NCBI RefSeq assembly: GCF_028369135.1
Contig: NZ_JAPWHW010000001.1
Coordinates: 372,001 to 436,000, forward strand
Origin: Roseovarius sp. ZX-A-9
GTDB taxonomy: Bacteria; Pseudomonadota; Alphaproteobacteria; Rhodobacterales; Rhodobacteraceae
Length of the DNA stretch: 64,000 nucleotides
Direction: 5' to 3'
In this document: positions 43,829 through 51,385 of the stretch, in pieces
Layout: every line of letters begins with the position of its first letter
Position numbering within the stretch: the stretch's first letter is position 1
The notes under the pieces: model-generated
Told to the model about the DNA's origin: nothing
Seen by the model: only the letters and a program-made list of their open reading frames with translations
Databases searched by the model: none
Made by a program: the position numbers and the translations under genes

Positions 43829-44599
43829 TCAGGAAATCTTGAAATTCTCGCCCAGATAGACACGGCGGACATTTTCGTTCTCCACCACCTCTCCGGGGCT
43901 GCCCGACATCAGCACACGGCCATCGTGCAGAATATAGGCACGGTCGACAATTTCCAGCGTTTCACGCACGTTATGATCGGTGATCAGCACACCGATGCCG
44001 CGCTTTTTCAGATCCGCGACCAGGTGGCGGATCTCGCCCACGCTGATGGGATCGACCCCGGCAAACGGCTCGTCCAGCAACAGGTAGCGCGGATCGGCCG
44101 CGAGGCAGCGCGCGATCTCGACCCGCCGCCGCTCGCCACCCGACAGGGCCAGTGCAGGCGCCCGCCGCAGGTGTTCAATCGAGAATTCCGATAGCAACTC
44201 CTCAAGCCGTTCGCGCCGCTTGTGCCGGTTGCTCTGCGAGATATCGAGAATCGCCATGATGTTGTCTTCGACAGACAGCCCGCGAAAGATCGACATTTCC
44301 TGCGGCAGATATCCGATCCCCAGCCTCGCGCGCCGATACATCGGCAAGGCGGTCACATCGCGCCCGTCGATCCGCACCGTACCGCCCTCGGGATAGATCA
44401 GCCCGGCGATGGAATAGAATGTCGTGGTCTTGCCCGATCCGTTGGGCCCCAGCAGCGCCGCCACTTCGCCCTGTCGCAGCCGGATCGACACGTCACGGAT
44501 CACCACCCGTTTCTTATAGCTCTTGCGCAGATTCGTCACGCTCAGCCCCAGCGCGTCGTCGTCGCTTTCATGCGCGATATGCAGTGCCGGGCGGCTCAT
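43829..44599 (-). CDS. lptB: Lipopolysaccharide export ATPase LptB
   Basis: 256 residues. Walker A GPNGSGKTTTFYSIAGLI near residue 50, signature LSGGERRRVEIARCLA near 150, Walker B YLLLDEPFAGVDPIS and the switch His in VLITDHNVRET. LptB drives LptFG and pulls lipopolysaccharide from the inner membrane. A short extension (RPALHIAHESDDDALG) precedes the core. It overlaps lptA by four bases. rpoN, which follows lptB in many proteobacteria, is absent. Confidence 0.95.
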   Translation of the reverse strand: MSRPALHIAHESDDDALGLSVTNLRKSYKKRVVIRDVSIRLRQGEVAALLGPNGSGKTTTFYSIAGLIYPEGGTVRIDGRDVTALPMYRRARLGIGYLPQEMSIFRGLSVEDNIMAILDISQSNRHKRRERLEELLSEFSIEHLRRAPALALSGGERRRVEIARCLAADPRYLLLDEPFAGVDPISVGEIRHLVADLKKRGIGVLITDHNVRETLEIVDRAYILHDGRVLMSGSPGEVVENENVRRVYLGENFKIS

Positions 44600-45081
44600 T
44601 GCTTTGCCTCAGGCTGCAGCACGGTCTTGACCCGGCCGTTCATCCGCGCGGTGCCCGCCACGGTATCGACGAACATCTTGTCGGCGGTCAGCGCGGTCGC
44701 CCCCTGCACCAGCAGAACATCGCCCGCCATCTCGATCATGCCGGTCTGCACGTTGTAATCGGCCTGTTGTGCCTCGGCGGCATCCTCGCCACTGACCAGC
44801 GTCACGCCGCCCTTGGCGCGCAGCCGCTCGATCCCCGACCGGTCCTCAAGGTAAACCACCAGAACCCATGGGGCCGACAGGCGCATCTGCCCCTGCCCGA
44901 TCAGAACATTGCCGGTAAAGATCGCGGTGCCGTCATTCTGATCGACATCCAGCTTGTCGGCAGTCACTTCCACCGGCAGGCTGCTGTCCTGCTCCACGCC
45001 GCCAAAGGCGACCTGAATCCCCTGTGCCTGCGCCATGCCCGCAAACCCCAGGAGAACCATCACTTGTATGAGGCGAAACAC
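44596..45081 (-). CDS. lptA: Periplasmic lipopolysaccharide transport protein LptA
   Basis: 161 residues with a signal peptide (MFRLIQVMVLLGFAGMAQA). The OstA-like domain contains LPVEVTADKLDVDQNDGTAI, FTGNVLIGQGQMRLSA and ALTADKMFVDTVAGTARMNG, repeating beta-jelly-roll strands. It bridges the periplasm between LptC and LptD. Coupled to lptB by an overlap and 5 nt after lptC. Confidence 0.92.
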   Translation of the reverse strand: MFRLIQVMVLLGFAGMAQAQGIQVAFGGVEQDSSLPVEVTADKLDVDQNDGTAIFTGNVLIGQGQMRLSAPWVLVVYLEDRSGIERLRAKGGVTLVSGEDAAEAQQADYNVQTGMIEMAGDVLLVQGATALTADKMFVDTVAGTARMNGRVKTVLQPEAKQ

Positions 45082-45086
45082 GTGGT

Positions 45087-45704
45087 TCAGTCCTTTATCT
45101 TTGGAGGAGTGTATATCAGCTTGACGCCATCGGTGAACAGCAAATGTGCGGTGCCGTCTTCCTCTTCGGAAGTCAGCAACATGCGCCCCGCCTCCAGCGC
45201 CCCCAGCGGGCCGGTGCCCGTGACCGGGCCGGGGGTCTCGGCGCGCATCGTGTCGAACTGTGCGGTGATCCGGTCAGTGCGGACATCATAGCCGGTGGTG
45301 GTCGTGATCTTCACGTTGCCATCCAGCAGCGCCGAATACTCTATTTGATCGCTCTCGCCACGATCCGACGTGATGTGAACCACCGCCCCACCATTCAGCC
45401 GCAACTCCGCACGGACAACATCCGCCAGCACGCGCCCCTCGCGCGCCGGGTCGGGGCGCACCTTCTCAGCCTGGAACGATACATGCTCGCCACCCGTCGC
45501 GACCCCGGCAAACCTGGGATTGGTTGCCCCCTGGTCATGGGCGCGCTGCGTCAGGTCGATCTGGCTGAACGGGATCGTCTGATCAAGATCGACCTTGCGG
45601 CTGAACAGGAACACGGTCGACAGCAGACCCAGCGCCAGCAGTGGCAGGACGATCTTCATCCAGGCGACAAAGACCGAATGGAAATTGTCCCGCACAGCCA
45701 TCAA
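45087..45704 (-). CDS. lptC: Lipopolysaccharide export membrane protein LptC
   Basis: 205 residues. An N-terminal membrane anchor (VAWMKIVLPLLALGLLSTVFL, residues about 13-33) leads a periplasmic beta-jelly-roll (HVSFQAEKVRPD; LNGGAVVHITSDRGE; LLDGNVKITTTTGYDVRTDR). LptC passes lipopolysaccharide from LptBFG to LptA. The start overlaps the rnd stop by four bases, which is the basis for reading rnd-lptC-lptA-lptB as one operon. Confidence 0.88.
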   Translation of the reverse strand: MMAVRDNFHSVFVAWMKIVLPLLALGLLSTVFLFSRKVDLDQTIPFSQIDLTQRAHDQGATNPRFAGVATGGEHVSFQAEKVRPDPAREGRVLADVVRAELRLNGGAVVHITSDRGESDQIEYSALLDGNVKITTTTGYDVRTDRITAQFDTMRAETPGPVTGTGPLGALEAGRMLLTSEEEDGTAHLLFTDGVKLIYTPPKIKD

Positions 45705-46312
45705 TGCGCAAAGATATCTTGCTCGGGCCAGCCCGCCAGATCGAGCTGCGCCCGAACGGGCAGAAAATCGAAACAGGCCTGCGCCATGTCCATCCGGCCT
45801 TCGCGGATCAGCCGCGCGTTCAATTCCTCGCGCAGGCGGTGCAGGTACAGAACATCGGACGCCGCATAGTCCAGTTGCGCCTCGGTCAGCACCTCGGCTC
45901 CCCAGTCAGAGCTTTGCTGCTGCTTGGAGATATCGACGCCCAGCAGCTCCTGCAGCAGGTATTTCAGCCCGTGCCGGTCGGTATAGGTGCGGATCAGCTT
46001 GCTGGCGATCTTGGTGCAATAGACCGGAGCCGTAACCACGCCGAAAGCATTCAGCATCGCCGCAATATCGAACCGGCCAAAGTGAAACAGCTTCAGCACG
46101 TCGGGGTTTTCCAGCATCGCGCAGAGGTTCGGCGCGGAACGCTGGCCCAGCGCCACCTGCACCAGATGCGCATTGCCATCGCCTCCCGACATCTGGATCA
46201 CGCACAGCCGGTCGCGATGCGGGTTCAACCCCATCGTCTCGCAGTCGATCGCCACTACCGGCCCCAGGTCAAGCCCGTCCGGCAGATCGCCCTGATAGAG
46301 ATGGTTTGCCAT
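45701..46312 (-). CDS. Short ribonuclease D-type 3'-5' exonuclease
   Basis: 203 residues: only the DEDDy nuclease domain, without the HRDC domain of E. coli RNase D. Catalytic residues are visible as Asp/Glu in VAIDCETMGLNPHRD near residue 23, Asp in LFHFGRFDIAAML near 80, and Tyr-x3-Asp in LDYAASDVLYLHRL near 152. It trims RNA 3' ends in the cytosol. Short stand-alone members are usual in alphaproteobacteria. First gene of the lpt operon. Confidence 0.9.
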   Translation of the reverse strand: MANHLYQGDLPDGLDLGPVVAIDCETMGLNPHRDRLCVIQMSGGDGNAHLVQVALGQRSAPNLCAMLENPDVLKLFHFGRFDIAAMLNAFGVVTAPVYCTKIASKLIRTYTDRHGLKYLLQELLGVDISKQQQSSDWGAEVLTEAQLDYAASDVLYLHRLREELNARLIREGRMDMAQACFDFLPVRAQLDLAGWPEQDIFAH

Positions 46313-46442
46313 TGATTACCCTCCGCGCTGTTGCGCTTGGCTCTATATAGGATCGCGCGGCGCGACTACCAGAAATATCGGCGGCGGATTGCCACCCGCC
46401 CGACGCTCGCGGCAGAGCGGGCTTCGGTCCGGCCCGCCCGCA

Positions 46443-46865
46443 TCACTCCTCCGGCGCGACATTCCCGCGCAGCGCCTTCACCTCGCCGCGTACCTTCTTG
46501 GCCTTCAGCCGCCGCTTCTTGGATCCCAGCGTTGGCCGCGTCGCAATCCGCGGTTTGGGCTTCTCCAGCGCGCGGGTGATCAGCTCTGCCAGCCGGTTGC
46601 GCGCGATGTCGCGATTGCGCGCCTGATGGCGGGTCTCGTCACATTGGATGACCAACGCGCCATCCTTGGTCCAGCGCCGCCCGGCCAGCCGCTTCAGCCG
46701 CCGCTTCACCGGGTCCGGCAGATTGGGCGACCGTTCGGCCTCGAACCGCAACTCGACCGCACTGGCGACCTTGTTCACGTTCTGGCCGCCCGGCCCGCTG
46801 GCCCGCACGAACTGCTCGGTCAGTTCCCAGTCCTCGATACTGATCCGGTCGTTGATCTTAAGCAT
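46443..46865 (-). CDS. arfB: Alternative ribosome-rescue peptidyl-tRNA hydrolase ArfB
   Basis: 140 residues from the ATG at 46865; an upstream extension in the same frame translates the leader and is non-homologous. The catalytic GGQ is in RASGPGGQNVNKVASAVELRF near residue 20. The basic C-terminal tail that enters the empty mRNA channel is KKRRLKAKKVRGEVKALRG. ArfB releases peptides from stalled ribosomes when trans-translation fails. A structured leader with a terminator lies directly upstream. Confidence 0.92.
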   Translation of the reverse strand: MLKINDRISIEDWELTEQFVRASGPGGQNVNKVASAVELRFEAERSPNLPDPVKRRLKRLAGRRWTKDGALVIQCDETRHQARNRDIARNRLAELITRALEKPKPRIATRPTLGSKKRRLKAKKVRGEVKALRGNVAPEE

Positions 46866-46940
46866 GGTCGTCTTCTTTCGTCTGCACCGACAGTATACCG
46901 ACGTCAGACCGACATGATACCGACGTTCCTTTTTTCGAAA

Positions 46941-46972
46941 ATCAAAAGGGCCGCCCCACATGGGAACGGCCC
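46941..46972 (-). terminator. Terminator-like hairpin upstream of arfB
   Basis: On the minus strand GGGCCG (46972-46967) pairs with CGGCCC (46953-46948), with an inner CCCA/TGGG stem, followed by TTTTGATTTT. It would end a transcript starting near 47150 before arfB is reached, or act as a conditional attenuator. Confidence 0.7.
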
Positions 46973-46998
46973 TCTAGAAGTCTGCGGAGGTGGGCCGG

Positions 46999-47025
46999 TT
47001 AGGCGCACCAATTCTGGTCAGTCAT
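46999..47025 (-). CDS. Candidate 8-codon leader peptide
   Basis: ATG at 47025, stop TAA at 47001-46999, encoding MTDQNWCA. Adjacent Trp and Cys codons stand at its end, and its stop lies inside a GGTG/CACC hairpin (47009-46989). Too short for statistical support; listed because of position within the arfB leader. Confidence 0.25.
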   Translation of the reverse strand: MTDQNWCA

Positions 47026-47041
47026 CTCGCCAGGGGTTGCC

Positions 47042-47098
47042 CTAAGCGCTTGCCTCCAGAACTGTTCCGACACCTCGCTCCAATACCTCTATGGACAC
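47042..47098 (-). CDS. Candidate 18-codon leader ORF with near-perfect ribosome site
   Basis: GTG at 47098, stop TAG at 47044-47042, encoding MSIEVLERGVGTVLEASA. AAAGGAGGTGG lies about 4 nt upstream of the GTG, one of the strongest ribosome sites in the window. Not recognised as a known leader peptide. The strength of the site is the main reason to list it. Confidence 0.4.
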   Translation of the reverse strand: MSIEVLERGVGTVLEASA

Positions 47099-47167
47099 TG
47101 GACCACCTCCTTTCGCTTGTTGAACCTGACCTCAGCCTGCCACAGATCTGGCGTTTGTCAAAACATT

Positions 47168-47794
47168 TTAGCGCACATCTTGCGCCAGCCGCGCCACGAT
47201 GAGGCGAAATGGCACCAGCGCCAGAAGGGCCACGCACAGCTTGACCGCCCAGTCGGCCATCGCCAGCGTCACCCAAAGCGGCACCTCCGGCCCGACCAAC
47301 AGCAGCGGCGCAGCCTCCCACGCCCAGTTGACCGCAGCATCGGCATCCGCGCCGAAAATCGTGACAGAGGCCGAGAACGCGATGGTAAAAAACAGCACAG
47401 TATCCACCGTCGAACCAATCAGCGTCGATGCCAGCGGCGCCCGCCACCAAGCCCCACCGCGCAGCCGGTCGAACACCGCCACATCCAGCAATTGCGCCAC
47501 CAGAAACCCGGTCGCCGATGCCACCGCGATCCGCAACGCCACTGCGGGCCCGTATTCCAGCATGATCTGCGAGCCTACGAGGCTGCACGCGATCCCTACC
47601 AGAAAGCCTGCAAAAACGACCCGCCTCGCCGCCGCAGCACCGTAGACGCGGTTCATCACGTCCGTCACCAGAAACGCCAGCGGATAGGTAAAAGCACCCC
47701 AGGTCAGCAACCCGTCCAGCAGCAGAAACTGCACCAGGATGTTCGAGGCCACAACAATGGCGGCCATGGCCAGAATGCCAGTCAGATGTCGCAT
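47168..47794 (-). CDS. Queuosine precursor transporter (QueQ/YhhQ/QPTR family)
   Basis: 208 residues with six hydrophobic helices. Family signatures are LLTWGAFTYPLAFLVTDVMN near residue 33, VYGAAAARRVVFAGF, and AQLLDVAVFDRLRGGAWWRA with ASTLIGSTVDTVLFF near residue 120. The YhhQ family imports queuosine precursors (preQ0/preQ1 or queuine) for tRNA modification. The 36 nt before the start hold a preQ1-I-like pseudoknot whose last strand is the ribosome site, which strongly supports this assignment. Confidence 0.92.
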   Translation of the reverse strand: MRHLTGILAMAAIVVASNILVQFLLLDGLLTWGAFTYPLAFLVTDVMNRVYGAAAARRVVFAGFLVGIACSLVGSQIMLEYGPAVALRIAVASATGFLVAQLLDVAVFDRLRGGAWWRAPLASTLIGSTVDTVLFFTIAFSASVTIFGADADAAVNWAWEAAPLLLVGPEVPLWVTLAMADWAVKLCVALLALVPFRLIVARLAQDVR

Positions 47795-47802
47795 GAGTTT
47801 TT

Positions 47803-47830
47803 TCCGTTTTCACAAGGTTGCGGAGACTTG
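47803..47830 (-). promoter_or_regulatory. Class I preQ1 riboswitch aptamer controlling the QueQ-type gene
   Basis: Minus-strand RNA 47830 to 47803. Stem P1 is CAAG (47830-47827) with CUUG (47816-47813). The 10-nt loop UCUCCGCAAC agrees at U1, C2, C4, G6, A8, A9 and C10 with the loop of the Thermoanaerobacter tengcongensis aptamer (UCGCAGUAAC). A 6-nt A-rich linker (UGAAAA) leads to CGGA (47806-47803), which pairs with UCCG in the loop (47824-47821) to form pseudoknot P2. The GGA of P2 is the only ribosome site before the ATG at 47794, so ligand binding should block translation. Confidence 0.75.
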
Positions 47831-47954
47831 GCCCCCGAATGCCGGGAACGGATGCGGTCTAGTCGCCGCACCCTGCACCGTCAACACGTCTGTCGCATCT
47901 TCCGGCCGAAAGTATCCCCGCCGGAGGCGTGAAAACTCTTAGCTGCGCCGCCGC

Positions 47955-48848
47955 TCACTTCGATTGCAGAACGCTCACGCATTGCGATGGCAGATCGGCG
48001 ATCGTGTATTCGCGGCGCTTCTTGGGCGGTGCCGCGTTCGGATCGGGCGGGGGTGGATTCAGGATATCGTCCACCCATTTCTGCGCGTCCGCGCAGCCGT
48101 CACCCGCAGGTGGTGCCGCTTGATCCACACAGCCGCGCGCGCCCTTGGGGCAGCGCAGGCGCACGTGGAAATGATAATGGTGCCCCCACCAGGGACGTAT
48201 CTTGCGCAACCAGGCGCGATTGCCCTTTTCGTCCTTGCACATCTGCACCTTGGCGCCGGGAAAGACGAAAATGCGCGCGGTGCGCGGGTCCATGGCGGCG
48301 GCCTTGATGATCTCGTGATGCGCGCGGGTCCATTTTGAATTGGTGAACGCGCCCTTGGCCCGGCGCAGCGATACCGACGACAGGTTTTCGCGCTCCGCGC
48401 GCGACAGATCCAGCCGCTTGGGCGCCAGCATCCATATATCGACGTCCAGCCCCAACTGATGCGACCGGTGCCCTGACAGCATCGGCCCGCCGCGCGGCTG
48501 GCTGATATCCCCGATATAGAGCCCGGCCCAGCCCGGCTGCCTGGCCGCTTTGGCCGATAATGTCTGAATGAAATCAATCGTCTCGGGATGGCCCCAGTTG
48601 CGGTTGCGGCTCAGCCGCATCGCCTGCCAGGTCGGGCCGGTCTCGGGCAGTTGCACCCCGCCCGCCATGCACCCTTTGGCATAACTGCCGAATGGCGCGG
48701 GTGCATGTCGCGAAGCACTCCTTTCCTTGCCAAAAAGCTGCTTTGCCTCCACGCCCTTCATCGAATTGGGAATGCTCTGCGCCGCAACCGGCACCGCCAG
48801 TACAGCCAGCCCGCAGACCACCGCAATCAGTTTCAGACCCTTGAACAT
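47955..48848 (-). CDS. mepA: Penicillin-insensitive murein endopeptidase
   Basis: 297 residues with a signal peptide (LIAVVCGLAVLAVPVAAQS). Zinc ligands of the LAS-type fold: SGHRSHQLGLDVDIW near residue 123 and HHYHFHVRLRCPKG near residue 220. Conserved Cys residues (CMAGG; CKDEKG; CPKGARGCVD) fit a disulphide-rich periplasmic enzyme. It cleaves D-alanyl-meso-diaminopimelate cross-links in murein. Single gene, 18 nt after the MFS carrier gene on the same strand. Confidence 0.93.
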   Translation of the reverse strand: MFKGLKLIAVVCGLAVLAVPVAAQSIPNSMKGVEAKQLFGKERSASRHAPAPFGSYAKGCMAGGVQLPETGPTWQAMRLSRNRNWGHPETIDFIQTLSAKAARQPGWAGLYIGDISQPRGGPMLSGHRSHQLGLDVDIWMLAPKRLDLSRAERENLSSVSLRRAKGAFTNSKWTRAHHEIIKAAAMDPRTARIFVFPGAKVQMCKDEKGNRAWLRKIRPWWGHHYHFHVRLRCPKGARGCVDQAAPPAGDGCADAQKWVDDILNPPPPDPNAAPPKKRREYTIADLPSQCVSVLQSK

Positions 48849-48866
48849 TTCACATCACCCTGCACG

Positions 48867-50198
48867 TCATTCGTCGCCATCTGGTTTGACCAAGAGTAAC
48901 AACAAGAACCCCATCGCGAAAAGGACTATCAGCGGAGTCACGCCAATCTGCTGACTGCCCGTCATGGCGGTAACGATCCCGATCGAGATCGGCGCGATAA
49001 AACTGGTTGCCTTGCCCGCCAGCCCATAGAGGCCGAAAGCCTCGACCATCTGACCGGGCCGTGCCTGAAAAACCATCATCGTCCGGCTGGCCGACTGGAT
49101 GATCCCGCCCGCCGCGCCGATGAGCGCGCCGAAGATGTAGAATGTAACGTCCGGCAGCGTCGAGCGTGGCCCGACCGCGACGCCGTAAACACTTTCGCGC
49201 GAGACGAAAATGATCGAGACCGCGACAAACCCCAGCACGATGATGCACCCCATGATCACCGGTTTCGGCCCCATGCGCTGATCGACATACCCGCCCAGCC
49301 AGGCAAAAATCGCCCCAGAGATGATAGCGATGATCCCGAAAACGCCGACATCGACCACGGTCCACTCCAGCACGCCCGCCGCATAGATGCCGCCAAAGAA
49401 ATACATGCCGTTCAGTGCATCGCGATAGAACATCGATGCCCCGAGATAGGAAAACAGCGACGGTGTATTCGGCAGCCGGGACAATGTGCCCCACACGCTC
49501 GCCAGCGCCCGCTTGACCGCGCCGGGGGTGCTGACAGCCGGCTTGGGGTCTTTGACCCACATGAAGAAAGGCGCCATGAACAGCAGATACCAGAATCCCG
49601 TCAGCGGCCCGACAAACCGCGTGCCCTCGCGGGTCCGCGCATCCAGTCCAAAGAGCGGATCTAGCCCGATCATCGTCTTGCCGGTGGTGCCACTCTCGGC
49701 AAAGAACGCGAGCATGATTATCAGCGCGCTCAGCCCCCCCAGATAGCCGAACGCCCAACCATTGCCGGAAATGCGCCCGATCTCTTCGCGGGTGCCCAGA
49801 TCGGGCAACATCGAGTTGGTAAAGATCGTCGCGAACTCCATCCCGATCATGCCGATGACAAACAGGATTAGGATCGCGACCAGATCGAAATCATGCGGCA
49901 TCGCCCACCAGAGTCCGAACGCGCCGATCACATACATCGCCGAAAACATCTTGATCCACGCCAGGCGGTTGCCGGAATGATCCGCCATCGCGCCCAGAAC
50001 CGGGGCCAGCAGCGCGATGATCACACCGCCCGCGCCAATGCCGAACCCCCAGGCCGCCTGCGCCTGCACCCCGTCACCGATCAGCTCCTTGATATAGGGC
50101 GCGAAAATGAAGGTGATCAGCAACGTATTGTAGGGCTGGCTCGCCCAGTCGAAAAAAAACCAGCCCCAGAGGCGCTTGGCGTGTGAAACGGCCTTCAT
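48867..50198 (-). CDS. MFS transporter of the UMF1 (Atg22-like) family
   Basis: 443 residues from the ATG at 50198 with AGGGA upstream; a TTG five codons earlier is less likely. The family-specific start LWGWFFFDWASQPYNTLLIT, about 12 helices, and FYRDALNGMYFFGGIYAAGV in the middle identify the UMF1 group related to yeast Atg22, suspected to export amino acids or small metabolites. The last segment (GVTPLIVLFAMGFLLLLLV) ends near mepA. Confidence 0.87.
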   Translation of the reverse strand: MKAVSHAKRLWGWFFFDWASQPYNTLLITFIFAPYIKELIGDGVQAQAAWGFGIGAGGVIIALLAPVLGAMADHSGNRLAWIKMFSAMYVIGAFGLWWAMPHDFDLVAILILFVIGMIGMEFATIFTNSMLPDLGTREEIGRISGNGWAFGYLGGLSALIIMLAFFAESGTTGKTMIGLDPLFGLDARTREGTRFVGPLTGFWYLLFMAPFFMWVKDPKPAVSTPGAVKRALASVWGTLSRLPNTPSLFSYLGASMFYRDALNGMYFFGGIYAAGVLEWTVVDVGVFGIIAIISGAIFAWLGGYVDQRMGPKPVIMGCIIVLGFVAVSIIFVSRESVYGVAVGPRSTLPDVTFYIFGALIGAAGGIIQSASRTMMVFQARPGQMVEAFGLYGLAGKATSFIAPISIGIVTAMTGSQQIGVTPLIVLFAMGFLLLLLVKPDGDE

Positions 50199-50257
50199 AA
50201 TCTGTCCCTGCAAATGCTTTTGGCCGATTTAGACTACCAAGCCGTTGCGGGGGCAAG

Positions 50258-50809
50258 CTATTCCTGCGTTGGCTGATCGTTCATTGGTGGCCAGGGGCGC
50301 TGTTCCTCGGCCTGCTGCCAGGTGCGAACCCAATCGGGCAACGGTGGCGAAGCAACCTCCTGCCCCATCGCCGCCAGCGCTTCGGCGGGCGGCACGATCC
50401 CCTTGGCGCTTGTGATGGCAGAACGGTAGACGATGTGATTGGCGCATTCGCCGCTCTTCAACCACATGGATTGCTCAAGATACAGGAAGCGCGCGTCCCA
50501 ACCTATCGCACGGCTGCGCATCTCGATCCGCTCAAAGGTGCGAATACGACGGCGATATCGCACGACGGCACCCGCCATCGTCAGGCCCCACCGCTTCTTG
50601 CGCAGCAAATTGACCAGCCCGACACGCCGCGCCAGCGGAATACGCCCCAGATCATAGAGGGTCAGCGTGCGCCCGTTGTTAAGCTCCATCCACAGGTCGA
50701 TATCCCAGGGCAGACAATAATGGTGCGACACATGGCAGCCGGTCAGGGGCAAGGCAGGGTCTTTGCGGTGCTGGTAAAGCTGCCAGAGCATTCGGATAGC
50801 AGGGTACAT
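50258..50809 (-). CDS. Hotdog-fold acyl-CoA thioesterase-like protein
   Basis: 183 residues from the ATG at 50809 with AGGAG eight bases upstream. The hotdog core is visible in CLPWDIDLWMELNNGRTLTL with the catalytic-type Asp, then VVRYRRRIRTFERIEMRSRA and ARFLYLEQSMWL. This resembles 4-hydroxybenzoyl-CoA thioesterase-type and THEM6-like proteins. A C-terminal Pro/Gln-rich tail (WQQAEEQRPWPPMND) extends the domain. Substrate not known. Confidence 0.75.
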   Translation of the reverse strand: MYPAIRMLWQLYQHRKDPALPLTGCHVSHHYCLPWDIDLWMELNNGRTLTLYDLGRIPLARRVGLVNLLRKKRWGLTMAGAVVRYRRRIRTFERIEMRSRAIGWDARFLYLEQSMWLKSGECANHIVYRSAITSAKGIVPPAEALAAMGQEVASPPLPDWVRTWQQAEEQRPWPPMNDQPTQE

Positions 50810-50936
50810 GGGCAGGCTCCTTTGGGATGCTACTTTGTACCGAGTTACGTCAGCGTCAACCGTCACCCGGCGTAAGCCTTGCGCTTTGCCGCACAGCGCC
50901 TTACCTGTGAGGCGACTTTGCAGATTAGGCGCGCCA

Positions 50937-51224
50937 ATGACATCGCTATTTCAGATCCTCATGCTGGTCCTGGACATCCTGTGGTTCGTGATCATCGCCC
51001 ATGTGATCATGTCCTGGCTGATTAATTTCCAAGTACTCAACATGCGTCAGCCGCTGGTCGCACAAATCTGGGGCGGCCTCGACCGCCTGCTCGACCCGAT
51101 CTATAGCCGCATCCGCCGCATCCTGCCGCCGATGTCCGGCATCGACCTCGCGCCACTGGCGGCGCTGATCGCGGTCTATGCGCTGCGGATCGTGCTGACG
51201 AACAACGCGGCTGCATTCTACTGA
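50937..51224 (+). CDS. YggT-family small membrane protein
   Basis: 95 residues from the ATG at 50937. Two hydrophobic helices (FQILMLVLDILWFVIIAHVI; LAPLAALIAVYALRIVL) flank the signature LLDPIYSRIRRILPPMSGID, typical of YggT/Ycf19 proteins. These are linked to osmotic tolerance and, in other bacteria, to cell division and membrane protein placement. Divergent from the thioesterase gene. Confidence 0.88.
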   Translation: MTSLFQILMLVLDILWFVIIAHVIMSWLINFQVLNMRQPLVAQIWGGLDRLLDPIYSRIRRILPPMSGIDLAPLAALIAVYALRIVLTNNAAAFY

Positions 51225-51385
51225 GACAAAAAGCCCGCGAGAGCCGGGGCGGCGGCGGCCTGCCGTATTGGTCTCTGGCCACCATTGGCACGCGAGCAAA
51301 GTAAAAGCACCGAGCCCTTGTTAGCCGATTCCTAGTATGAAAAACTGACTCGCAGAGCAGTTCAAAAAAATTGACAGGACCAGCA

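Larger units (their letters stand above)
46866..47167 (-). promoter_or_regulatory. 302-nt leader-like region upstream of arfB
   Basis: Seen in 5'-3' order on the minus strand: TTGACA (47161-47156); an excellent ribosome site AGGAGGTGG (47111-47103) before an 18-codon frame (GTG at 47098); an 8-codon frame (ATG at 47025); CCACCTCC (46993-46986), an exact 8-base complement of the ribosome site; and an intrinsic-type terminator (46972-46941). arfB begins 75 nt later. The layout suggests a translated attenuator or small RNA; this is inference. Confidence 0.55.

Noticed and set aside
47095..47115. Sequence resembling the complement of the 16S rRNA 3' end (ACCACCTCCTTTC on the plus strand)
   Set aside because: No other rRNA sequence surrounds it. 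Read on the minus strand it is simply a very strong Shine-Dalgarno site.
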